From the NCBI GenBank assembly GCA_014058105.1, contig JACGCM010001601.1, positions 124,001-188,000 on the forward strand: a stretch of 64,000 bases of DNA, read 5' to 3'. The stretch comes from Kingdonia uniflora. Taxonomy: Eukaryota > Streptophyta > Magnoliopsida > Ranunculales > Circaeasteraceae. Of the stretch, positions 36,001 through 48,000 are shown piece after piece. The position numbers and the translations under genes are program-made. Position 1 is the stretch's first letter. Each line of letters starts with the position of its first letter. Under the pieces are notes generated by a model. It saw only the letters and a program-made list of their open reading frames with translations. It was not told the DNA's origin and ran no database searches.

Positions 36001-39000
36001 TGGAGAGAACTAGGTATAAGCTCATGGCCTACGTTCGCTCTTGTTGGACCCAACGGTAAGCTCTTGGCACAAATAGCAGGAGAAGGACATCGGAAGGTAC
36101 TAAAACTTCGGAAGGCACAAATAATTCTTGGTGAAAACTTAATTAAGAAATGAAAGGCTATACATGTCTTTATTTTTTCAGGATCTTGATGACTTAGTGG
36201 AGGCAGCTCTTCGATTTTATGGTGAAAAACAGATCTTACAAGAGACTCCTATTCCGCTGTCTTTGGAGAAGGACAATGATCCCCGTCTATTGTCATCTCC
36301 GTTGAAGTTTCCAGGAAAGCTTGCAGTTGATGTCTTGAACAATAGGCTTTTTATTTCGGACAGTAATCATAATAGAATTGTATGTTCTCTCACTGCCTCG
36401 TTCAGTATCTTGGGAAACTATTCTATATGACATATCTGCTCAAATGATACCATCTGGTTTGTCACAACTAGTTCAACATTTCAAAATGTCTTGCTATATC
36501 TAGGGAGACGAAAACAGTAGAACTTTCTACATTTTTTATCAGTATGCGAAGTTCCTTTCTTAGTAATTTGTGTAATACAAACAACTAAGAATCTAATGTT
36601 TTGCACATATTCAGAAGATTGTGAAAAACGATTTTATAAGTTTTATTCGAAAAATACCGTTTTCTATTTATTTTTGTACACTATGTAATGCTTATAGTTT
36701 CTTATTTCCTTATGAACTCTTGGCACCTAGATGTGTGTCTACTTCTGAATATAAATATTTTATTATTGTTTCCTTGAAAACACTTTCATAGGGTTTTTCT
36801 TTTTTGGTTTTAGGTGGTAACGGATCTCGATGGGAATTTTATCGTCCAAATTGGGAGCACAGGAGAGGAGGGTCTGCTTGACGGGAACTTCGATGATGCC
36901 ACCTTCAATCGGCCTCAGGTAACAATTTTTAACGACCTTTCTAACTATCTTTAGTGTCTTTTATCTGTCACTTATCATGTAAATAAAATAGAAAAGTAAT
37001 CAGAATACTTATGTCTACTAAGAGACGTCTGCATGCTTTTGTTGGTTATACAACTAAGGTTATGTGCTTTTTGTCACAGGGTCTTGCATATAACCCAAAG
37101 AAAAATGTGCTTTACGTTGCGGACACTGAAAATCATGCTCTGAGGTATGTTGAGAATCGCTGTTGGATTTTGTCGCTCAATTATACAAATATATGTTCTT
37201 AACACCGTCTATACTTCTGATAGATCGGCTGCATATTGGAAAATAAAGATTTTAATACTATATTTCAGTGATACATAGTTCCGCTACTGTATGCATAAAA
37301 TGCAGTAAGTATATGGATATGTTTGAGAATATATCACCAACTCCGATATGAATATACTCTAGGTAATAACGACACTTCACTTTACAAAAATATAACGTAT
37401 CCGACACCCCGACACTTAGATACTTGGACACTCGGACACACGTGTCCAACACTATTTAAAAGGTACTTTTCTATTTTCTGCCGTTTCCGACATCCCGTAC
37501 CCGTGTCGGACACCGACACCCGTATCCGTGTCGTTGGTACCTACAATAATATACTCAGAGTATTTTCTATGATATTATTTTGATATTTTTAGTACCTATT
37601 AAAATATTGGGTCATCCTGGACAGTATTTCTGATGTATCCCAATATTTACAGATTAAGTACTATTCTTTTCGCAAAAAATAATGTTTTCATACCTAGAGA
37701 TCTGAAGGATCCCATCTAAATTGCCTTTCCTCTATTGAGTTCATCTACTCGTAGAGGCAAATCACATGGTTCCCATTCGAACTCTACTTAAATCTGGTGG
37801 CTGAAACTAAAGAAGCCAAATATAAATTAATATTTAGCATGAAATAGGGGGGCAGTTGTCTTATTATTAGGTGCCCTCTGCTCGATTTGGTTTGTTAAGA
37901 TGAGAATAGTTAATTGGTTACGTCTGATAAGGCTATCCTAAGTACTTACGAATGGTATTTACAGTTCATAAGGCTAACCTGCTTGTTTTAAAATTATAGG
38001 CTAGTCATTCTAAACCATTTTTTTGCCTATTTCCCACTGTTGTAAGGCGTGACTGTTCTATTTTTAATTTTGAGGTAAAGTGGGGTAAATGCAAGACCCC
38101 ACTACCTTTGATATATATAAGAAAGACAGGATAATTGCATTCTGATATATTACATACCCCTAGCATTCTCTTCATGGTGGGCATGTGAGGCCTGCAGGAA
38201 TCAGCTAGAAGATAAAGCGCTTTCATAAAAAAGTCCACAAAAAGTTGACATAAATTGCACCCTGATTTACCTCTCTGTAAGTATAATCTGTGATATTCAT
38301 CAATGTTTTCCCTCATGAGAGTGAGATAGCGAGTTCATAAGATACTTCCACCTCCAAGGTGGTTAGATTTTGTCCTTACCAGGCTGACCACTGTAGATAA
38401 ATCAGATCTGACCAGAGTTTAACGATACCACAATAATACTTTCTGTCATGCTTCTGCAAAAGAATGCAAATCATGGTAGTTTCTGCTTTCTCTTCCCTGC
38501 ATAACCAAGAATAAGAGCGCCTTCTGTATCTATGAGTAATCCACCATAGCCCTCATTAACATCTAAAGAACCATCTGTGTATAATATTATCACACCACAG
38601 GAGGGACTTACTGGAAGGTTATCACATTAGAAGTCTTCACAGTAGGACTCATGCCCCAATTGTTCAACAAGTACTTTGGCCCTAGTGCCGTCTTCAACTT
38701 TAGTGAGAAGTAAAACTGAGCCTACTAGAAACTTCATTCTTCGTAGCTGTGATAATTAATTCAATATGTTTGGCTTTGGCATTGAAAATTATATTATATC
38801 TTTCTCACCGAAGCCTGCTTTCAAGCATAGGAAGAATTCAAATATGTTAATCTTGGTAGTGAGTGTTTCGAGCCAGCATTGCACTTGTCCCCACCTTCAC
38901 CACCTAGTGGGGTCAGACTAGGTGTGGTGTTTTGTTCTTAAAAGGCCTTGGTACAATTTAGTAGTATGTATTTTCCTATATCCTTGTGTTGTACTACATC

Positions 39001-42000
39001 TATACCCGATGGGACTAATTTTGATCCACCGATCTTAACAATCTCCACCTTGGATCAAACACCATTAGTCTTCATTCTTCGACCTGTCCTCCACCACCGC
39101 ACATCTATGCCCGAACAATCATCCATTCGCCTTGGATGATGGGAGAGATATGCCACACATCTATGCCAAACAACCGTCCATTTTGAGCTTCACGAAGTAG
39201 AGAAGATGAGTTCCACCTTGAACGATTGGAGAGATATGCTGATATGCTTAGATATGCCCAACTATACCATCGGCTCTGATAACAGTTGTTAGGGCCTGAG
39301 CCCCGCATAGCACTGATATTCTTCCTACCTTCAACACCTAGTTAGGTCAAGCTAGGTGTGGGTTTTGTTCTTAAAAGGCCTCCGTGCAATTTAGTAGCTC
39401 GCAATCTTGTTATATTCTTGAGTTGGAATACATCTATACCCGATGTGGGACTAACTTTGATTCATAAACCTTAATAACGACGGTAGTTGTTAATCTTGGA
39501 GAATACTTATTTCATGTTATGACTGATCCAGCCTACATCACACCAAGATCTGAAGGGCAGTTCTCTTGATAAAGCATCTCCTCCTGATACTACTCCAGGC
39601 TTTGGGCAAGAATACACTCTATAAAGAGATGTTCAATACTTACATCATAATTTTTGCAAGACACAAAAGAGAAAAGAACATGCCTCTGGACAAGCTTATC
39701 CTGAGTCATTAAGTCTCACCTAAAGGCCTCCCAAATAATGAACCAATTTCTACGCGCAACATAGTTTTACAACAAATGCTAGACTATTTTTTCAACTCTC
39801 CTTTTCTTCCTAAGGGCCTCATAAGTTTGATTAACAGTATATTTCATTCAATAGCAGGGATCCAAATAGCGTCATATATAGAATTCTGCGGTTTGTTTAA
39901 TCTTCTCCAGTTTGTCCCTAATTTCAGTGTCAATGGCATGGGGTTAGATTAACAGGAATATTCCAGGCACCATTGTTGATCACATTAGAGGCCTTAGCTT
40001 CTTCGTGGAGGTATGAGTGACGTTTCAATACTTGAGGGAACTTTTCAGCAAGGATGCCAAGAGGGTGCCAAACGTCCTTGCAAAAGTTGGTGTCATCTCC
40101 ATCACGAATAATATAAAGAACCATACTCTTTGGTTCCTTTCTAAACTCCAAAATCTTGCTCCTGGATTAAGAGCAGCTTGAAGGAATGTTTTTAGAAACA
40201 CCTCCTCCTTATCAACTCAGATTGACCACAGGTCACCCAATAATTACTTTGTTTTGTTGCAATCCTCCAGGTGTATCTTAAATTAGCAGCAAGTTGTGAA
40301 ATTTCTGATCTCAATGCCTCCTTCCTTAGGGTAACAAAGCTCAGTCTAACCAAATGGAGCTCTTTCCCTACCTTATTCATGCCTATGACACACATTCTAT
40401 CATTTTGGTCCAAGACCCACTGAGGAAGAATGAAAATACCCATCTAGTAAATGTGAATACTGAGAAGTACTAACCTCGCAAAATGTATTCTGCCTGCCAA
40501 GAAGTGATTCTGCCAATCATTTCCTCAAACAAACTTTGATAATCTTCCAACTTGTAAAGAGTAGTGAATTCATTGATGCCATATATGACTGCAATTGCTG
40601 ACGTTGAATCTCCATTACAGAAGATAAGGAGATCATCTACAAAATCAAATGTGTTGGATAAGTTGTGTTACATTTTTCTGGTCTCTTCACCGAATGGCAT
40701 GGTCCCTTTACTCAATTGCGCACCCACCACAGAATAGCTTTTTTTGTAGCAGATCCCTGGTAATAGGCTAAGGCAGCCAAGTTGTACGGATCCAGGGCCA
40801 ATCCGGTGTTATCACAAGATTTCACCGAGAATTGGAATGGACCTGGCAGATACTTATCCAAATGGTCTGATCTAGCACGATCCGATCTGAGACTTTCAAC
40901 CTCTTTTGCATAATCCAAAGTATTGGATATTGGAAAATGGAACAAAGGGAACCATAATAGATATGAGTTTACCAGGCATTAGTTGGAGTCACTTTGGAGT
41001 TTTGAACAATTACAGTTATCATTTTGATAGCTTCATTTTAAAAGTATATAATTCAGAAGCTTATCTAGTACTCTTTTATCTACAGGGAGATTGATTTTGC
41101 GAATGAGTCAGTGCGAACCCTCGCTGGAAATGGAACTAAAGGATCAGACTATAAAGGAGGGAGAAGAGGAACCACGCAGGCAAGTTCTTAAGAAGAACTT
41201 TGTTTTTTGTTTGGTTGCATCTGCTGTAGTTCATAAAAAAGGTGTTCTTATATGAAAGGGGGCAAGTAATGTTCTTATATGGTTTTAGGCTAGTTACCTG
41301 TGTTGCAAGTGATGTTCTAATGTACTTGATTCCAACTCAGATGTTTTTAAAGTACAATTATGAATTTATTGGAGAATGATCGTCCTATGTAAATGATATA
41401 TTTAGTCATCCTCATTCATTAGGTTCTCAACTCTCCTTGGGATGTTTGCTTCAATTCTACCAGTGAGATGGTTTACATAGCAATGGCCGGTCAGCATCAA
41501 ATTTGGGAACACAATACATTAGATGGAGTCACAAAAGCTTTTAGCGGCGATGGTTTCGAAAGAAACTTGAACGGGTCAAGGTAATCTATGTAATCAGAAA
41601 AGCTAACTCATAGCATTTTATACCCTTCTAAAATTTTATAAATGTCTGTCCTTGGCATGTTCTATCATGTTAAATGTCCTACTGTTAAAAAATGCGTTGG
41701 TAATACTTTCTATAGTACGGTTGAAACGGTGTTAAATTACTTTTATTATGATAGGAAATAATTCGGTGGAAGCAAACAAATTAATTATCAATAAAGTATA
41801 AAAATTAACTTCAATCAAGAAACTGGGATTCATAAATATTTTTCTGAATCAATCTTGTCACGTGCCCAGTCTACACACTGATATTGTCCTCACTTAACCC
41901 CGACCCCACAAGAAGGTGTGAGGTTCTTACTTCAAGAGGCATGGGTGTCGATGTGGGACTAAACCACTGGTGCAGCCAAAATATCGGTGAATAGAGTATG

Positions 42001-45000
42001 GGCATGCATATCTATTAGTCATTATAGAAATTTATAATTACAATATTTATCTTGTATAAGATGTTTCTGGAGCATTACCAACCATTTTCTTTTATCTACT
42101 TAATCAGCAATACAAGCACATCATTTGCACAACCTTCTGGAATTTCATTATCCCCTGGTAATATTTTGGAGTTTATTTCTAAAGTTCATGGTTCCAGCGG
42201 TTTCTTCAGATTATACATTCAAATAAAGTTTATTAATAGATATCATGGAGGCCTACGTCGCTGATAGTGAGAGTAGTTCCATCAGAGCCCTTGATCTGAC
42301 AACAGGGGGAACAAGATTGCTAGCTGGGGGTGATCCAGTTTTTTCAGACAATTTGTTCCGGGTACTCCTATTCTTATGCTTTTTTACTTGCTAGCTGAAG
42401 TTGAAGTTACAACATTATAAAAACTATTAATCTTGAAGTTACTGTTTAAGTAACTTTTATCTGCTTGTTCAATCTCGATAGCCTCACATACTTTAACTTT
42501 GCAGTTTGGGGACAATGACGGAATAGGCTCCGATGCACTTTTCCAACACCCTTTGGGCGTGCTATGTGGGAAGGACGGCCAAATTTATATTGCAGATTCT
42601 TATAATCACAAGGTAGTCACCCGTTATTGAACTGGTATGTATTAAAGGTATTGCAATTTATATCTAATTATGAGGCGTCGATGTTGCAGTTAGTCCTATC
42701 GTGGATATACATGCTTATGTAATGTTTAATTCTTGTGAATGTTATGGTATGACATGCTAATGTATTCCATAATCTTTTGAGTCCTCCAATGATGAAATTT
42801 TGATGCTATAAATAGTTTTTCTTTTCTTTTTTTCTTTTTCTGCACAAAATTTAATGTTGAATTAAATTAGAGGAACTACTCACAAAAATTGATAGACACG
42901 ACCTAGGCCGTGTACCACCCGTCATGGGTTGGTGGACCTCCTAGGCCATTTTTCTATTCGTCTTGGATCTCAAAGTTCTCATAATTTTCTATTTTAGTAG
43001 GTATTATTATTTATTTACTATTTAGTAAGTCTATTTGTTTTGGTAGTCTTTTCTACAAGTACTAGGTTTCTAATTGTGATGAGTCTCATTTCTCTATAAA
43101 ATGAGAGCTCCTCTAGCTTTAATTCTTTGGTTGGTTTTAGTAGAAAGGGTTTATAGGAGTTATGTAAAGTTTGGGGTAAAGCTATAAGCCCTAGATCTTT
43201 AGATGTTAGTTTTAGTATTCTAAATTTAATGATAAAAGTGTTTTTCTAGTTTCATTTAAGTGTGTGTTTATTAAAACCCATTGATATCGAAACAATCTAT
43301 TGCCTCCGCGGATCGTTCGTATCAAAAATGTTGTCAAGAAACAACCCAATTAGCAATTACAAAATCTAGAAAACAAAAATACAAAGAGTGGGGATCCTCA
43401 ATCTTCAGAATTCCTTGGCCCCGCTTCTATAACTCTAGGAATTTCTTACATTTTATTTTCCTTACTCAAGACGTGAGTCAATTCTCCTCTTTCCCCCGGC
43501 ATCTACTAGAGAGTATTTTGACCACTCTTTCTTTTTAGTCAGCTATGATAAGCTCAAGGACCGCCATGAAAAAATAACCTCCCTCTTTAGAGCACCTTCA
43601 ACAGAAGAGTATGCAATTCCAGTTTCCCATACCGGTATCCCTGAACTGCATACCATTTAACCCCAACAACAAATAACATTTTTTTATTGCGCGCTGAACA
43701 GTTAAGCGCCTGCCAAAAACGGCGAATCATTTGTTCACTTAAGTAGGTAAATGTACTGAATGGTTTGTCAAATAACTCAGGCACTTAACGAATCTTTAAA
43801 CTGAGACAAAGCAACCTGAAAAATTACTTGCATTGTCACGTTTCTATTGTTTTGGAGGTTATGATTTATGTTAAGCGTGATGTTTGGATATACCGTAGTG
43901 TTGCATAGTGTGATACACCGGATCATATCTTAGGATTAGTATTAGTAAGATTTGTTTCTATCTTTAGTTTTTTTAGTATTTAGTAGTAACTTAGTAGGAG
44001 TTAGTTTCCTACTAGGACTCTAGTGGTTTCTTTATTTAAATCCCTTTTTAGATTTTTTTTTTGGGGTAGAATTCAGGGTTTTATTGATAATGGAAGGAGT
44101 ATGTACAAGAGGAGGGCATAAGACCTGACCTCAAAAGAAAAATTCAAAACAATACAATCCCTTTTTAGGGTAATTGTAATCATCTCTTTAATAATCAATA
44201 AAGATTTTATCTTTCTTCACCTAATTTAACTTGATATTAGAGCCTTTCTGATCTTGAAGACAAGCTAAGGTTTCTAGCTTTCGCTGGCGGCAACTGTTGC
44301 CGTCGCCGAATCTTCAATATATGGTGTTTTTTTTATCTTTTCTTTCTTTCTTAATCTTTTCTTTTCTTTATTAATTATTGCATCCTTTAAACTTTTTTTT
44401 CCTTTGTTCCTGAACAAATTTTTCCGAACAGTAATCACTATTCATCGATGAACAATAATCACTATTATTGTTTAGGATATCATTTTGTTTATGTGATTTG
44501 TGGATTTGATTATATAATCTCTAACTATTGAATCTTGATGTCAATATTTTATTTTAATTCACGACCTCTTCATTCTTATTTCGTTTTCAGTGCTTTGAAG
44601 TTTGATGTGTTATATGATTTGAAATCTCTGTACTCAGATCTTTACAATTTTGGTTCTTATATCACACAAAAAAGGGTCTGAATTGTTGTTGTTGGCTTGC
44701 TGCATATCTTTGGAAAAATCCCTCGTTCATCTATCTTTTCATCTTGTCGATTGCTATCTTTTTCTTTCTCTCACCAATCTGGTTTGAACCCTCTTTATTT
44801 ATTTATTTATTTTGAACGAATATGGGTTTTATTAAAGTGGTAAGCGAGTATTACAAGTGGAGGACATAAGCCGAGCTACTAGTTCACTGCCTAATAGTGG
44901 CCATTCCTAATTTATCCATGAAATAAGAAACGCGACTTTGCCGTGGAAGAGAGGCCGCCGTCCAGAAGAGAGTGGACTGTTGGGAGCTGCCGAGTTTAGA

Positions 45001-48000
45001 GAGGCCATCAGCTGTACCATTGCCCTCCCTGTAGATGTGTATCATGCTAATATGAAGCCCCCGTCCGAGTTGGGCAATCATGTTCCAAGTTGCACTATGC
45101 TTTGCAGGGCATTTGTGCGTGCACCTATACCAGTTTACTAGGAGTTCAGCGTCTACCTCAACCATAAGCGGGAACCAGCCTTGTTGTTTGCAGTGCAATA
45201 GACTGTGAAGTACAACATACATTTCTGCAGCTGTATTTGTGCCGTTACCCAGTGCTATGCTGTACCCGAGCGACATATCTCCGTGGTGATTGCGAATAAT
45301 CCCTCCTGCACCACTCATGCCGGAAGGAAGTGTGGAACCGTCACTATTCAATTTGAAGAAACCAGGAGGTGGAAGAGTCCATCGAACCAGAAGAGGCTGT
45401 TTGATACGCACAGAGTGCCGAACCAATCGTAGCACCTGGAGAGAGATGAGATCGCTGAAGTTGCTATGTTGCGTTACTTTTGCTTTGGGCATGTTTTCGA
45501 GTAAGTCGTTGTTGATTGTGCGGATAATGTTCAAGGGTGACATATGCCGCTCTTCGTATCTATGAGCGCAGCATGCCTTCCAGACCTCCCAGGCTATGAG
45601 AGCAGGTAGCACCCCTCTAACGATACCTATCTGAGTACTGGAATCTGCGGCATGAAACCACAGCCCTTGCTGAGTCCACCAGCTGTCGTTAACCCCTTGC
45701 CGAACACCAGACACATTGCCAAAGTGCGCCCATACCGCCGCAGCAGTTTCTCCCTGAATGAGCAGATGGGTTAGCGTTTTGGTCTCGCTGTGAATGCAAC
45801 AACAACACCGAGAGACGAGAGGGCTTCTTTGTTGAATGAATGCGTCCACGGTGAAGATTTCCTTCCATGCTTTCCAACTAAAAATCTGAATTTTGGTTGG
45901 TAAAGTGTAATGCCAAATCCACTTCATACGGCTGTGGGTCTCTTCCTCCCTGCGCCAGAAATTCCAGCCTGATTTGACGGTAAAGTCGCCCTTATCGGAC
46001 GGCCCCCAAATTGGTGCATCGTCCTCGCCGCTTAGGAAGAACTTGTGGGTAAGTGAATGCTTCAAGTGAATCGGTATTTCATGCTCTAGAAGCGACCAAT
46101 TCCAGTTGCTGTTATTCACTATGACATCCTTCACCTTGATAAGTTGCATACAGTCGAGGTTGAGCAAATCCGTTAACCGGCCCTCCCCTGTCCAGTTGTC
46201 GAACCAAAAGCTTTTGTCCCCCTTGCCGAGATACCAGTTTGTGTTTGCGCTCACCGTAGAGATGAGGCCCTGCATCTGTTTCCAAAGGTTGGAGTCCCCT
46301 TTTCGCAAGCGAGAAAGTTCTCCATTAACGGTGTACTTATTTCGGAAGAAAGCTGCCCAAGTCGAGGTGCTATGAAGGAAGTTTCAACATTTTTTGAGCA
46401 AGAGGCTATGGCTATACTTCATATCCCCGAGTCGACGAATCCCAAGTCCGCCATCGGTTTTGGGAAGGCAAAGGTCATCCCATGCAACCCAATGTCTCTT
46501 GTTTCGGCCGTCAAATTTTCCCCAAAAGAAGTTGGAGAACATCGATTCAATCTTGGTAATGACCCCGATGGGGACGGTGATACACGAGACCAGGTGGATG
46601 GGCATCGAGTTCAGAACGTGATTGAGGAGGACGAGTTTACCACCCTGGGTAAGAAGCTTTCCTTGCCAACCTTCTATTCGACATTGGATCTTTGTGAGCA
46701 ATTGCTCAAAGTGGAGTAATCGCACCCGTCCATAGCCAATGGGAGCTCCCAAGTAAGGCATAGGAAATGATCGGTGTTGAAAACCGCATGCATGTTGTAT
46801 GACGTGAGTTCGTGCTGTCGGCACATTATGATGTACATAAACTCCACTTTTAGCGCCGTTAACAAGTTGGCCGGAGGAGGATTCGTACCGGGCTAGAAAT
46901 GCCATCAACCCGGAGATCGATCGCCGACTTCTATTTAAAAAGACAAGGAAGTCGTCTGTATATAAGGAGGTGGGTTAATGGTGAGCAACCTCTGGAAGTA
47001 TGAAACAACCCAATTTTGCCTTGCACAAAACAATCGGAAAGCCCTCAGGATAATACTTCTTCTACAATTATGAATTGGAGTAGAGATAGGGGATCTCCTT
47101 GCCGTAAGCCTCGTGACGACTTGAAGTAGCCCTTGAAGACTCCCTGGAGTACTACCGAGAACATGAGGTTTCAACACATTGGGCAATGACTGCAACACAT
47201 CTGCTGGAGAAACCAAATTTGTGTAAAACCCGTCGCAAGAATTTCCAATCCAGCCTGTCATAAGCCTTAGTCATGTCTATCTTGATCATAACGTTAGTGC
47301 CTCAGACCTTTCTATGCAAATCCCCAATCATTTCTTGAGCCAACGTGATGGACTCACTGATATCCTTGCCCCGAATGTAAGCTCCCTGATTGCCGGAAAT
47401 TAATTTGTGAAACAGCTTACTGAGTCTGTTAGCAATAATGGAAGAGAATATTTTGTAGACGACGGAGCACAAACTGATTGGTTTGTAGTCCCCCAAGGTT
47501 ATTGGGGTATCCACCTTAGGTATGAGGGTGAGGAAGGAAGAGGTATAAAACCTGGATAGCGGAACACCGTTAAATAATTCCTTGGCGGCGCCATGGAGAT
47601 CCTCCTTGATTATGTCCCAATATGAAGTAAAGAAAGCCGATGTAAAACCATCACTGCCTGGAGCGCTGTCGCCGGATATATGAAAAACACTGTCTCGTAG
47701 TTCTTCCAAGGATGGGATGCAGGTAAGGCTTGCCTCATCGTCGGCGGTGATAACATGAGGAATGCACGTAAGGAGGTCCGTGTCCTCGGTTATGGTTGTG
47801 GCTTGAAGGACATCTCGAAAATAGCACACCGCAGCATCATGAATGGCCTTCACCTCGGTTGTCACAGTCCCATCGGGAAGAGTAAAGTCGGATACAAAGG
47901 TTCGCTTCCGATTGACTTGTGTTACAGTATGAAAGAATTTGGTATTTGCGTCCCCTGCTGCAACCCATTTGACCCTGGACTGTTCTCGCCATAGCACTTC

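Noticed and set aside
38864..39476. Cassandra-type TRIM with 5S rRNA in the LTR
   Set aside because: The conserved 5S promoter box sequence is not present in either LTR.
41180..41190. Alternative GT donor at 41184
   Set aside because: It would add four bases and shift the frame into the next exon, which is a strong family match in phase 0.
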